Below, piece after piece: positions 45,272-54,607 of a stretch of 64,000 bases of DNA. Both the position numbers and the translations under genes were made by a program. Numbering within the stretch: the stretch's first letter is position 1; each line of letters opens with the position of its first letter. Under the pieces are notes generated by a model. The model was not told the DNA's origin and did no database searches. It was given only the letters and a program-made list of their open reading frames with translations. The stretch is from Geminicoccaceae bacterium (GTDB lineage Bacteria > Pseudomonadota > Alphaproteobacteria > Geminicoccales > Geminicoccaceae), in NCBI GenBank assembly GCA_025999455.1, contig AP024683.1:3288451-3352450 (forward strand), written 5' to 3'.

Positions 45272-46261
45272 ATGTTCGGGCTCGCGAGCAGGCGGATCCT
45301 GGTGACCGGCGGCGCCGGCTTCCTCGGCAGTTTCCTTTGCGAGCGGCTCTTGGCCCAGGGTCACGAGGTGCTCTGCGTCGACAATTTCTTCACCGGCCGC
45401 CGGCGCAACATCGCGCACCTGCTCGACCATCCGGGCTTCGAGCTCTTGCGCCACGACGTGACCTTCCCGCTCTACGTGGAAGTCGACGAGATCTACAATC
45501 TCGCTTGCCCGGCCTCGCCGATCCATTACCAGTTCGATCCCGTGCAGACGACCAAGACCTCGGTGCACGGGGCGATCAACATGCTGGGCCTCGCCAAGCG
45601 GGTGAAGGCAAAGATCCTGCAAGCGAGCACGAGCGAAGTCTACGGCGACCCGGCCGTCCACCCCCAGACCGAAGACTATTGGGGCAACGTCAACCCGATC
45701 GGCCCGCGCGCCTGCTACGACGAGGGCAAGCGCTGCGCCGAAACGCTCTTCTTCGACTATCGCCGCCAGCACAAGCTCGAGATCAAGGTGGCCCGGATCT
45801 TCAACACCTACGGCCCGCGCATGCACCCGAACGACGGCCGGGTCGTCTCGAATTTCATCGTCCAAGCGCTTCTGAACCGGCCGATCACGGTCTACGGGGA
45901 CGGCAGCCAGACCCGCTCCTTCTGCTACGTCGACGATCTGATCGAGGGGCTCGTGCGGTTGATGGCCACCCCTTACGACGTCACGGGGCCGATCAACCTC
46001 GGCAACCCGGGCGAGTTCACGATCCTCGAGCTCGCGCGGAAGATCGTCGACAAGACCGGCTCGCGCTCTAGGATCGAGTTCCGGCCGCTGCCGGAGAACG
46101 ATCCCGCCCAGCGGCGGCCCGACATCGGCCGCGCCCGCGAGCTTTTGGGCTGGGAGCCCAAGGTGCCGCTCGACGAGGGGCTCGTCCGAACGATCGCCTA
46201 TTTCGACGAGCTGTTGCGCGAGGATCCCGAGGCGGCGCAGCGCCTCGGCACGCGCCGCTGA
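45272..46261 (+). CDS. UDP-glucuronate decarboxylase (UDP-xylose synthase)
   Basis: A 329-residue extended short-chain dehydrogenase that converts UDP-glucuronate to UDP-xylose with bound NAD. The NAD loop TGGAGFLGS is at 12-20. The catalytic Tyr149 and Lys153 are in [11 protein letters not shown]; the serine/threonine and Glu of UXS are in [12 protein letters not shown]. The segments [16 protein letters not shown] and [18 protein letters not shown] are hallmarks of UXS. The ATG follows GGGAGAG. It lies between the dehydrogenase and galE in the sugar-nucleotide block. Confidence 0.93.
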   Translation: MFGLASRRILVTGGAGFLGSFLCERLLAQGHEVLCVDNFFTGRRRNIAHLLDHPGFELLRHDVTFPLYVEVDEIYNLACPASPIHYQFDPVQTTKTSVHGAINMLGLAKRVKAKILQASTSEVYGDPAVHPQTEDYWGNVNPIGPRACYDEGKRCAETLFFDYRRQHKLEIKVARIFNTYGPRMHPNDGRVVSNFIVQALLNRPITVYGDGSQTRSFCYVDDLIEGLVRLMATPYDVTGPINLGNPGEFTILELARKIVDKTGSRSRIEFRPLPENDPAQRRPDIGRARELLGWEPKVPLDEGLVRTIAYFDELLREDPEAAQRLGTRR

Positions 46262-46279
46262 CGGCCGGGCGCGACGCGC

Positions 46280-47284
46280 ATGGCCCGCGGTAAGGTGCTC
46301 GTCACGGGTGGGGCGGGCTATGTCGGCAGCCACACCTGCAAGGCCCTCGCCGCCGCCGGTTTCGAGCCGGTCGTCTACGACAATCTCTCGACCGGCAACC
46401 GCTGGGCGGTCCGCTGGGGCCCGCTCGAGCTCGGCGACATCCTCGACCCCACGGCACTCCACCTCGCTTTCAAGCGGCACCGGCCGGTCGCGGTCGTCCA
46501 CTTCGCGGGCGCCGCCTTGGTCGGCGAATCGATGCGCGAACCGGCGCTTTATTGGCGGCAGAACCTCGCCGGCACGCTCGCCCTGGTCGAAGCCTGCCGG
46601 ATCCACGACGTCCCGGCCTTCGTCTTCTCCTCGACCTGCGCGGTCTACGGCACGCCCGAACGGGTGCCGATCGACGAGGAGACGCCGAAGGCGCCGATCA
46701 ACCCCTACGGCGCCTCGAAGCTCGCGGTCGAACGGCTCCTCGCCGATTCCGCGATGGCCTACGGTCTCCGCTTCGCGGCACTCCGCTACTTCAACGCGGC
46801 GGGGGCCGATCCCGAGGGCGAGATCGGCGAGCACCGGCCGGTCGAGACCCATCTGATCCCGCTCCTGCTCGACGCGATCTTGGGCCTGAGGCCGCCCCTG
46901 CAGGTCCTGGGCACCGACTATCCGACCCCCGACGGTACGGCGATCCGGGACTATGTCCACGTGGCCGACCTCGCCGTCGCCCACGTCCGGGCGCTCGAGC
47001 ATCTGCTCGCGGGCGGCGCGTCGCTCGTCTGCAATCTCGGAACGGGCGAGGGTCATTCGGTCCGGCAGGTGATCGAGGCGGCGGAGCGGATCACCGGCCG
47101 GCCGGTGCCGCGGATTGAAGCACCGCGCCGGCCGGGCGACCCGCCGCGGCTCGTGGCCGATCCGACCCGCGCGCGACGCGAACTCGGCCTCCTGCCCTCG
47201 AACCCGATGGGTCTCGAGCGGATCCTGGAGACCGCCTGGGCCTGGCACGCCGAGCACCGCCCCCGGCGGCTCGCGGGGGGTTGA
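46280..47284 (+). CDS. galE: UDP-glucose 4-epimerase
   Basis: A 334-residue NAD-dependent epimerase interconverting UDP-glucose and UDP-galactose (some forms also N-acetyl derivatives). Landmarks: VTGGAGYVGSHTCKAL, then SSTCAVYG, the YGASK active-site segment, RYFNAAGADPEGEIGE and TPDGTAIRDYVHV. It follows the UXS gene by 18 bases and likely shares its transcript, supplying galactose donors for the surface polysaccharide. Confidence 0.93.
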   Translation: MARGKVLVTGGAGYVGSHTCKALAAAGFEPVVYDNLSTGNRWAVRWGPLELGDILDPTALHLAFKRHRPVAVVHFAGAALVGESMREPALYWRQNLAGTLALVEACRIHDVPAFVFSSTCAVYGTPERVPIDEETPKAPINPYGASKLAVERLLADSAMAYGLRFAALRYFNAAGADPEGEIGEHRPVETHLIPLLLDAILGLRPPLQVLGTDYPTPDGTAIRDYVHVADLAVAHVRALEHLLAGGASLVCNLGTGEGHSVRQVIEAAERITGRPVPRIEAPRRPGDPPRLVADPTRARRELGLLPSNPMGLERILETAWAWHAEHRPRRLAGG

Positions 47285-47351
47285 GGGCGGCCCCGTTCGC
47301 GTGCGCAGAACACCTTTTCGGCGGTGAAGCTGCCACTTCTGCAATTTCTGG

Positions 47352-47380
47352 TTGCGCGCACCCTCCCCTCGTCATAGTAT
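47352..47380 (+). promoter_or_regulatory. Probable sigma-70 promoter of the polysaccharide assembly genes
   Basis: TTGCGC (47352-47357), a 17-base spacer and TAGTAT (47375-47380) in the 137-bp gap after galE. Downstream, CGGTAC (47395-47400), GGTACCG (47429-47435) and GGTACCG (47442-47448) recur, forming a loose dyad and a direct repeat around the start codon that could be a regulatory site. Confidence 0.55.
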
Positions 47381-47421
47381 GAGCAACGAGGGATCGGTAC
47401 TACTTCAGGTTGTGACAGCCC

Positions 47422-48957
47422 GTGGAGTGGTACCGAGCGGAGGTACCGCGGGGTTCCGCCCCCACGCGCTGGAAGGTCCGCCCAACCGTGACTCCGAGCC
47501 AGGTCGGCGCACTCCGCGCCACGGGTTCAAGAACGGCCGAGCGAACCGGTTCCCTTCTCACTCGTCCCGTCGTGACGGGGCTGGTCCGTGCCGGCGACGT
47601 CCTCGTCGTCGTAGCAGCCGGGTTCGTCGCGACTTGGTTGCGCTTCGGCGCGGGCGAACCCGAGCTCCCGGATCTGCTGAGGCTCGTTCATTTCTCGGGC
47701 GCGCTGGCTGCCGCACTCGGTTTCGCGTTCCTCGTCGATTACGAATTCGAGCCGCTCCGGGACCCCGGCCGTTCTCTCGGCCGCTTGCTCGCGGCTTGGT
47801 CGGTCGCGATCGCCGCCGTTCTCGTTCTCCTCTACGCGCTCAAGTCGGGGGAGGAGGTCTCGCGGCTCTGGATCGGCTACTGGTGGGGTGCGGCGGGCGT
47901 CGGCCTGATCGCACTCCGGGTCGGCGTGGGCCTCGCCATCGGTGCCGCCCAGCGTGGCGGTGCGCTGCGCCGCGCGGTCCTCGTGATCGATGGTGCTCGG
48001 TGCGAGGAGAAGCCGCGGCTCGCCGATCGGTTGATCGACGAGGTCGGGGACGAGATCCGGATCGTCGGAGCGATGCCGTTCCCGAACGCGGTCGGCGACC
48101 GCCGCGCCGGCCATCCGCTGGAGCGCTACCCCGAGCTCGCCGCGTTCCTCCGCGGGCACCAGGTGGACGAGGTCGTGGTCGGCACGGACGGTGCATCGCC
48201 CGAAGAGGTCGAGGCGCTCGTTCGCTGGCTGCGCGCTTTTCCCGTGGCGGTCAGCCTGGTCGATCGTGCGATCGCGGGTCGCGTCCCGGTCGTCGCTCTC
48301 GGCCGCCTCGGGACCGTTTCCCTGTTGCGGGTGGTCGAGCAGCCGCTGGACGGCTGGAAGCGGGTCGTGAAGGCGCTCGAGGACCGCATCCTCGGGACGA
48401 TCTTCCTCCTGCTCGCCGCACCGGTGATGCTGGTGATCGCTCTCGCCATCAAGTTGACCTCTCCGGGTCCTGTTCTCTACCGCCAGCTTCGGCACGGCTT
48501 CAACCAACAGCCGATCGAGGTGTTGAAGTTCCGCACGATGTACGTCGACCGCTGCGACCCGCCGGATGCGGCGGTGGTGCGGCAGGCGACCCGGGACGAT
48601 CCGCGCGTCACACCGGTCGGCCGCTTCCTGCGGCGAACGAGCCTCGACGAGCTGCCGCAGCTCTTCAACGTGGTGCGGGGGGAGATGAGCCTCGTCGGGC
48701 CGCGGCCTCACGCCCTCGCGCACAACGACGCTTACGCCGCCTTGATCGACGACTATCTGGCACGGCATCGGGTCAAGCCCGGGATCACCGGCTGGGCGCA
48801 AGTGAACGGCTGCCGCGGCGAGACGGCGACCCTCGAGGAAATGGAGCGACGGATCCGCTACGATCTCGAATATGTCGAGCGGTGGTCTCCCGGGAAAGAC
48901 CTCTTCATTCTTTTCGCCACACTCGGGTCCGTTTTGCGCAAGACCAAGGCATATTGA
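47422..48957 (+). CDS. Polyprenyl-phosphate sugar-1-phosphate transferase (WcaJ/ExoY type)
   Basis: A 511-residue membrane protein that transfers a sugar phosphate from a nucleotide sugar to undecaprenyl phosphate, starting each repeat unit. Four hydrophobic segments lie at about 50-150, a CoA-binding-like soluble domain (FLRGHQVDEVVVGTDGA) at 160-290, a fifth segment at about 325-348, then the catalytic bacterial sugar transferase domain with KLTSPGPVLYRQ, VLKFRTMYVD, LRRTSLDELPQLFNV and GPRPH, and the closing KPGITGWAQVNG. The start (GTG at 47422) is uncertain; a GTG 22 codons later is possible. Base composition is still high here. Confidence 0.92.
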   Translation: MEWYRAEVPRGSAPTRWKVRPTVTPSQVGALRATGSRTAERTGSLLTRPVVTGLVRAGDVLVVVAAGFVATWLRFGAGEPELPDLLRLVHFSGALAAALGFAFLVDYEFEPLRDPGRSLGRLLAAWSVAIAAVLVLLYALKSGEEVSRLWIGYWWGAAGVGLIALRVGVGLAIGAAQRGGALRRAVLVIDGARCEEKPRLADRLIDEVGDEIRIVGAMPFPNAVGDRRAGHPLERYPELAAFLRGHQVDEVVVGTDGASPEEVEALVRWLRAFPVAVSLVDRAIAGRVPVVALGRLGTVSLLRVVEQPLDGWKRVVKALEDRILGTIFLLLAAPVMLVIALAIKLTSPGPVLYRQLRHGFNQQPIEVLKFRTMYVDRCDPPDAAVVRQATRDDPRVTPVGRFLRRTSLDELPQLFNVVRGEMSLVGPRPHALAHNDAYAALIDDYLARHRVKPGITGWAQVNGCRGETATLEEMERRIRYDLEYVERWSPGKDLFILFATLGSVLRKTKAY

Positions 48958-48958
48958 A

Positions 48959-49771
48959 ATGCAACGCTTCACCGACGACTCCGCTTACAGTGCGATCCTC
49001 CTTAGGCTTCTTCCGTTACTCGACGATCCCCCCGACGACTGGCATACCGTCGTCAGCGCGTCACCTCCGCGATTGGTGACCTTCGTAAATCCCTTGACGG
49101 TCGCCACACTACGAAACCGCGCCGACTTTTTCGACGTTCTATCCCGGTTCGACAACATTTTCGCCGACGGTATACTTCTCGCTCTCGTTGCCGGTCACCT
49201 CCGTGGCCGCCCCCTTCGGCGAGCCGCTTTCGATGGTAATTCCGTGGCACCGGCCGTCTTCAATGCTGCGCGAAGGGAAGGTCGGCCGATCTATTTCATC
49301 GGCGGGCCGACTGGTGCCGCTGAAAAAGCTGCGGCGCTGTTTCGCCGAACTTTCGGCGTGACCGTCGCGGGCGCGGAGGGCGGTCATTTCGCGAATCCCG
49401 ACGCCCGTCGTGCCGCGCTCGCTCGTGTAGCCGCGAGTAGAGCGCCCATCGTGGTAGTGGGGATGGGAAGTTACATCCAAGAGCGTTTTCTCCTCGATCT
49501 GGTGACATCAGGATGGCACGGCACAGGATTTACCTGCGGCGCCTATCTTGAGCAGGCCGCGAGAGGTCGTGTCGCTTATTATCCGACCTCTTTCGATCGC
49601 CTGCATTGTCGCGCCATTTATCGTCTTGTCCGCGAGGGGCCTCGCATGGCTTTCCGTTATTTAATCGATTATCTACCATTTTACATAGGTACGTTCCAGG
49701 CTTGGTCGGCCCACGTCACCGCCAAACGACTTTCCGGCCGTGACGCTCACCCCCGGACGGTTCGAAAGTGA
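48959..49771 (+). CDS. WecG/TagA/CpsF family glycosyltransferase
   Basis: A 270-residue glycosyltransferase of the family that adds N-acetylmannosamine(uronic acid) or glucose-type residues to the lipid-linked primer. Family features: TFVNPLTVATL, the acidic NIFADGILLAL motif, IYFIGGPTGAAEKAA, VAGAEGGHF and VVVGMGSYIQERFL, then TCGAYLEQAAR. The ATG overlaps no gene but follows the transferase stop immediately (stop at 48955-48957). The drop in G+C begins here. It overlaps the next gene by GTGA. Confidence 0.87.
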   Translation: MQRFTDDSAYSAILLRLLPLLDDPPDDWHTVVSASPPRLVTFVNPLTVATLRNRADFFDVLSRFDNIFADGILLALVAGHLRGRPLRRAAFDGNSVAPAVFNAARREGRPIYFIGGPTGAAEKAAALFRRTFGVTVAGAEGGHFANPDARRAALARVAASRAPIVVVGMGSYIQERFLLDLVTSGWHGTGFTCGAYLEQAARGRVAYYPTSFDRLHCRAIYRLVREGPRMAFRYLIDYLPFYIGTFQAWSAHVTAKRLSGRDAHPRTVRK

Positions 49772-51243
49772 AGACCCTCGCCATCCGCGCCGGTCAACTC
49801 TGGTTTCCCACAACGGTCACCGCTCCCGGTGCCTGCGCTTCTCGTTCGAGCGCGGCCTCGATCCTCGTTTTGACGATAGCTGCGGCGCCTTTCATCTGGC
49901 TCCTCGGTGGTTCCGTCATCGCGTATCACCTCGCCGCCTTCGTAGCCCTCGTGGCCACCGTGTCGGCGCGACGGTCACAGCGCGTACGGGTCGGCTCGAT
50001 CGAAGTTCTCCTTTGCGGCTACCTTTTCTTGTACACCTTGTCGCTGTCATTCAACGTGACCGCGGCCGAACCCGATCGCCTTTTGGCAAGTGCCTACAAC
50101 CTCTCGCTTTGGATAGTAGGCGCCGCAATGGTATTTGTCGGCCGTAACATCTCCCACGAGACGTTCATGGAATTGCATGGACGCGCCCTTACTTGGCTTC
50201 TTGCGTTCATATTGTTGGCCACCTTTTATGCGTTTGGCGCGTGGTTGAGTGGCTACGACCACTTCGTCCTTCATCCTTTGACACACTTTCTGTTTGCAAT
50301 TCCCGTCCAACTCGACGGAAACGACCTCTTCAGCGCAAGTGTTCGCCTTAACGTCATAATTCGGGATTGGCTTCTCGAAACCACGCTACCCCGCCTGTCC
50401 GTGCTGGCACCATACCCCGTGGCGTTGGCCGGCTTGATGTTATGCTGCGTCCCCTTGGCCCTCGCTCGGTGCTTCGACGGCCCGCGGCGCTCCGTAACCG
50501 CCGCCGCGATCTCTATCCTCGCGTTGGCGCCCTTTGTGTGGACACTGTCGCGAGTCGCTCTTGCTTCCTTGATACTTGCATCGATAATCGTTTTGTCAGC
50601 ACGCTATTTGCACCTCGCCATTGTCGCATTGAGCTTAAGCACCATTACGTTATTAATGAGCTTTCTGTTAGTGAGTTATCTGTACGATTTTCTTTGGCTT
50701 CGAGAAGCCAGCACGTCCTATCGCTTCGAAATGTACCAGCACGCTCTGCAGACCACTTTGGATGTGTCGCCGTTGATAGGCCTAGGTGTGAAGCCGCGGG
50801 TTTCGACCTTCACGATCCCCTTGGGCTCTCACTCGACCTATCTCGGCGCTTTCACGAAAACCGGCACACTTGGCGCCTTGATCTTGACGGTGGTGACACT
50901 GCGGATCGCCTGGCGGGCGCTGCTCGTCGCCACTCGCACGACGAGCCCTGCTCACGTCGCTCTCGGTATCAGTGTCATCGCAATCCTCTTTTGGATGGCT
51001 ACGGAGGATATCGATGCTCCGCAGCTCGTCGCCTTTCTCTTCTGGCTTCACGTGGGCCTTCTGGAACGACCTTATCCCGTGGGCGTCGGCCCCGCGACGG
51101 CCGGTCAACTAAGCCCGCACGGGGCTGGTCCGCCCGTGGCCGTTCGCTTCGCGCCGCCACCGCCGCTCGCTCCCGCGGCAGCCACTTGCTCGCCGATCGT
51201 CGGCGCGCTGCGCCTGCCGAGCGCAGACCCATCCCGGAGCTGA
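49768..51243 (+). CDS. O-antigen polymerase/ligase-like polytopic protein (Wzy or WaaL type)
   Basis: A 491-residue membrane protein with ten or more hydrophobic segments, including a long periplasmic loop near residues 155-210 (GYDHFVLHPLTHFLF onward), and a GLGVKPR segment before the last segments, as in O-antigen polymerases and ligases. Sequence alone does not separate Wzy from WaaL; its place between a primer-level transferase and a Wzx favours a Wzy polymerase. It begins at a GTG overlapping the previous stop. The last ~60 residues are a Pro/Ala-rich tail encoded by very G+C-rich DNA (51070-51243), unlike the rest of the gene. Confidence 0.78.
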   Translation: MKTLAIRAGQLWFPTTVTAPGACASRSSAASILVLTIAAAPFIWLLGGSVIAYHLAAFVALVATVSARRSQRVRVGSIEVLLCGYLFLYTLSLSFNVTAAEPDRLLASAYNLSLWIVGAAMVFVGRNISHETFMELHGRALTWLLAFILLATFYAFGAWLSGYDHFVLHPLTHFLFAIPVQLDGNDLFSASVRLNVIIRDWLLETTLPRLSVLAPYPVALAGLMLCCVPLALARCFDGPRRSVTAAAISILALAPFVWTLSRVALASLILASIIVLSARYLHLAIVALSLSTITLLMSFLLVSYLYDFLWLREASTSYRFEMYQHALQTTLDVSPLIGLGVKPRVSTFTIPLGSHSTYLGAFTKTGTLGALILTVVTLRIAWRALLVATRTTSPAHVALGISVIAILFWMATEDIDAPQLVAFLFWLHVGLLERPYPVGVGPATAGQLSPHGAGPPVAVRFAPPPPLAPAAATCSPIVGALRLPSADPSRS

Positions 51244-51247
51244 GTCC

Positions 51248-52276
51248 GTGACACCGCTCGTGTCCGTCGTCATGCCTGCTCGCCACCCGGTTCCGTGGTT
51301 GGAGCAAGCCGTTCGAAGTATTCTGAACCAAGACATGGATGACTTCGAACTGATCATCGTCGATGACGGTTCCGAAGACGACGCCGAGATCCGGCGCGTC
51401 GCTCGCATCGATCGGCGTATTCGCCTCGTCCGCCAACAGGAGAACCTTGGTGTCGCTGTTGCACTCAATACAGGTATTGCACTCGCACGCGCGCCTTTCG
51501 TCGCGAGGATGGATGCCGACGACATCGCATTACCGGATCGTTTGCGGCGACAGATCGACCATCTGGCAGCGAACCCGAACCTCGTAGCTGTTGGCGCTTC
51601 CTATGCCTGTATCGATCCCAACGGACGGGTATTCCGCGTGTGCTATCGCGGTCGTGAGCCGATCGATACACGTTGGGCTCTCCTGACACGTTGCGCCATC
51701 CTACACCCTACACTCGTCTTGAGGCGGGAGGTTTTCGACATCGTCGGCGTTTACGATAGCAACCTTCCTCTTACGCAGGACTTGGACCTTTTCCTGCGCC
51801 TCACCGACGCTGGCGATGTCATGGTCATGCCCGACATTTTGTTACACTATCGCATTCACGGAAACAGTCAAACGCGAAAATATCGAAATGCGCAGGTCCA
51901 GTCGCACATTTCTATTTTGAAGCGATATTGGAACCGTCTAGAGCTGCTCGACGGCAGGTCCGCCGACGCGTTGGCCTCTCTTGTACAGTCGTTTCTGATC
52001 GGAGGAACGTGTGGAAGATATTCGTTGGAAGAGAAGATTGGATCTTTTCAGCTTCTGTTGGAAAAATTTTTGAAGCGGTTCCGACCAAACGAGCGCGAGG
52101 AACTTCGGGTAAGAGCCGACGCCGCCACATTTTTGTGGGCCGCCCTCTTTCGCTCCCGCAACGTGGCGTCGTTATGTCGACATGCAATCCGTACCTTACA
52201 GCCACGATACGGTGCCGTCATGTTCGGTGCGTTTCGACTTTTCTTGCGTGAGTTGGCTGGCCTCGCACGTTGCTGA
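51248..52276 (+). CDS. Family 2 glycosyltransferase
   Basis: A 342-residue GT-A transferase. The N-terminal SVVMPARHPVPWLEQAVRSIL and IIVDDGSEDD bind the nucleotide, the DxD-type motif is ARMDADDIALPDRL, and the acceptor-side segment is TQDLDLFLRL. The tail (about 220-342) is helical and specific to this protein. It starts at a GTG four bases after the Wzy-like gene and lies within the AT-richer part of the locus. Donor and acceptor are unknown. Confidence 0.9.
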   Translation: MTPLVSVVMPARHPVPWLEQAVRSILNQDMDDFELIIVDDGSEDDAEIRRVARIDRRIRLVRQQENLGVAVALNTGIALARAPFVARMDADDIALPDRLRRQIDHLAANPNLVAVGASYACIDPNGRVFRVCYRGREPIDTRWALLTRCAILHPTLVLRREVFDIVGVYDSNLPLTQDLDLFLRLTDAGDVMVMPDILLHYRIHGNSQTRKYRNAQVQSHISILKRYWNRLELLDGRSADALASLVQSFLIGGTCGRYSLEEKIGSFQLLLEKFLKRFRPNEREELRVRADAATFLWAALFRSRNVASLCRHAIRTLQPRYGAVMFGAFRLFLRELAGLARC

Positions 52277-52314
52277 TTGGGCGTTCATTACCTTAGCCAT
52301 GATAGGATTTAGCA

Positions 52315-53634
52315 GTGCGCCTGATCGAATCGAAACGCTCCCGAAGCGTTGGCCTGCCAATCGGCGCCTTGGCCGAATTCCACGAGATATTGCGCTCATA
52401 TTCGGTCGTTGGAGTGGGAATGTTCGTAACATCGCTTTTGCAGATCACTACCTTGAGCCTTCTTGCTCGTGACCTGCCGCACGACGTATTCGGGCAGCTG
52501 GTCATGGTAATGGCCGGCGCTCGGCTCGCCTCCGGCCTCGTCGTCCCGAACGTTGGCCCGATCGTGCTCGGGACCGCCGCAGGATCGTGGTTCGCCGGTC
52601 GGCGGCGTGAATTCGCCGATTTGTTCTGGTCGCTTTGGCGTCTGGAGGTACTGAGTGGCGTTTGCGCGAGCTTTCTGATCGGCACCGTCACCTGGTACGT
52701 GGTGCCCCTCTGGACTCCCTCGATCTCACCCTTGTGTGCGTCGATGGCGGCATTCGCCCCACTCGCTTCGGCGACGAGCGCTTTCGCTGCCTGGTTGCGC
52801 ATGCACGGAAAGTTTCTCGACCTCAGTTTTCGGGACGTCATCGTCGCTGCGTTCCGCCTTTGCGTCATCTTCCTCGCGCCGATCTTCGCCCTCCCTCACT
52901 CGGCCATCCTCGCCCTCTGGTTTGCCGCCGAACTCGTGGGCCTTCTCTTTCTGGCGTCGCGTTTCGAGTCGCTTCGCCGCGCCATGTACCTCCCCGGCCC
53001 GCGCGCCGCCCCGCCGCTCGATCGCCGCCACTTCGTTCTGGCCTATCGCTGTCATTCTTGGGCGGTCATGCGTCTGTCGACCCTCGAGCTCGATACCTTG
53101 ATCATCGGTCTCGTCGTGAGCGACACCGCTGCGGGCGTCGTCCGGATGGCGAAACAATGGGCGCTTCTGGTCAATCGGATCGCCGAGGTGAAGGAACAAG
53201 TAATTTTCCCCCGCCTCGCCGAAGCTCACGAACTCCACGGCCAACTCGGTGTCAAGCGCCTCGAACGGATCACTTTCATTGCGGGCGTGAGCTTGGTCTC
53301 GGCGATCCTCTCGGGATGGCTCCTCGTCGATCGCTTCGTCATCGGCCTGCTGCTGCCGAACGCTGTTCCCGAGTTGGCGGCGGCCGTCCGGATCCAAATG
53401 CTCGCCTGTTCTTTCTATCTCGTCGGTGTCACCCACGTTCCTCGGCTGCTGCTGGCTAAACGTGAGAACGATTATACGCTGATACTATTCGTTGCCAGCA
53501 CGCTCTTTTTCGTTACTCTTCTGATGTCGGCGCCGGTATTGGGTGCACTGGCGGCACCCGTCTCCCACCTCCTCTTCAACGTGGTGTGGTTCCTCTGGAC
53601 CGCGCTCGTTCTTTCGCATCCAGCCCGCCAATGA
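52315..53634 (+). CDS. Polysaccharide repeat-unit flippase (Wzx-like, MATE/MVF superfamily)
   Basis: A 439-residue protein with about 12-14 membrane segments, beginning with SYSVVGVGMFVTSLLQITTLSLLARDLPHDVFGQLVM, the usual N-terminal helix pair of oligosaccharide flippases. A central segment (LELDTLIIGLVVSDTAAGVVRMAKQW) corresponds to the substrate-gate helix. It would move the lipid-linked repeat unit across the inner membrane for the Wzy-like polymerase. The start is GTG at 52315, 38 bases after the GT2 gene. Confidence 0.85.
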   Translation: MRLIESKRSRSVGLPIGALAEFHEILRSYSVVGVGMFVTSLLQITTLSLLARDLPHDVFGQLVMVMAGARLASGLVVPNVGPIVLGTAAGSWFAGRRREFADLFWSLWRLEVLSGVCASFLIGTVTWYVVPLWTPSISPLCASMAAFAPLASATSAFAAWLRMHGKFLDLSFRDVIVAAFRLCVIFLAPIFALPHSAILALWFAAELVGLLFLASRFESLRRAMYLPGPRAAPPLDRRHFVLAYRCHSWAVMRLSTLELDTLIIGLVVSDTAAGVVRMAKQWALLVNRIAEVKEQVIFPRLAEAHELHGQLGVKRLERITFIAGVSLVSAILSGWLLVDRFVIGLLLPNAVPELAAAVRIQMLACSFYLVGVTHVPRLLLAKRENDYTLILFVASTLFFVTLLMSAPVLGALAAPVSHLLFNVVWFLWTALVLSHPARQ

Positions 53635-53652
53635 CCGGCCGCGGAGGAAGCC

Positions 53653-54545
53653 ATGGCGATCAACGAACATCTGTTCCGCTTCATCCTGTACGGGCGGCGT
53701 ACTTTCGGCCTCTCCCTTGCGCAGACGCTAACTCTCGGACGACAGCATTGCTTGATTCCTTCCAAACGCCTCCTCGCCATCGCACGTCGCTGCGAGGAAC
53801 TGCGGACCGTCGACCCCGACCTTCTCCGCAACTTGCACGGCAACTTCGCCGAGCATTTGTTTGCATTGCTCGGCGCAAAAAGGATCGACAGCATCGATGC
53901 AAACTCTTTTGAAGATGCGTCGATTGTCCACGATCTGAATCATCCAATTCCAGATGGCATGGCGAGACGCTACACGTGCGTGATCGACGGTGGTACACTT
54001 GAGCACGTTTTTTCCGTTTCGACGGCCATATTCAACGCCATGCGCGCCGTCGGTGTGGGCGGACACTTCGTCTCGATTTCGGTTGCAAATAATTTTTTTG
54101 GACACGGCTTCTTTCAGTTGAGCCCAGAATTTTTTTCCGCGTCTTGGCGCCGTCGAACGGCTTCGAGGTTCAAAGTCTTGTCGTGTGTGAGGCCTCCGAT
54201 CGCCGGCGATGGTACGAAGTACGGGATCCAGCCACATTGGGCCGCCGCGTGACTTTGATCAATTCGCGGGAAACGTTCCTGATGGTCCTTGCTAGAAAGT
54301 TGGCCGATGTGGACCAACTCGCGATCCCCCAACAAAGCGACTATCAGGTTTGCTGGGCGCTCCGTCGGACCGACGCACGAAGCGCATCGGGCTCTTGGGG
54401 ACGCTTCGAGGCGTTGCGGCCGATTTGGCGGAAGTTGAGCCAGCGCCAGCAAGAGCTGGTTCGCCGTTACCTGTTCGGCTTGAGGGGGCTCGACCGTGCC
54501 TTCCTCGCTCGGGACGCATATGCCCTCAGCGGCACGGACGTTTGA
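53653..54545 (+). pseudogene. SAM-methyltransferase-like gene, frameshifted at a T7 run
   Basis: Two frames together encode one protein of about 297 residues. The first (53653-54252, after GGAGG and ATG) carries YTCVIDGGTLEHVF and GGHFVSISVANNFFGHGFFQLSPEFF. At a run of seven Ts (54130-54136) the frame goes out. Adding one T would give ...SPEFFFRVLAPSNGFEVQSL and continue in the frame of 54144-54545 (YEVRDPATLG onward). The VIDGGTLEHVF block resembles the D-G-TxEHV segment of methyltransferases found in polysaccharide clusters; the exact activity is unsure. The frameshift may be a sequencing error, a real mutation or slippage at the homopolymer. Confidence 0.7.
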
Positions 54546-54571
54546 CATCTTGTCGCGCGGGCCGTTTTCAT
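54542..54571 (+). promoter_or_regulatory. Possible promoter before the last methyltransferase gene
   Basis: A perfect TTGACA (54542-54547) overlaps the end of the preceding frame; after 18 bases TTTCAT (54566-54571) is a four-of-six -10. GAAGGAG precedes the ATG at 54608. Confidence 0.4.
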
Positions 54572-54607
54572 TCACCGATGAAACGCTAGCGAGAAGGAGC
54601 ATCCGAA

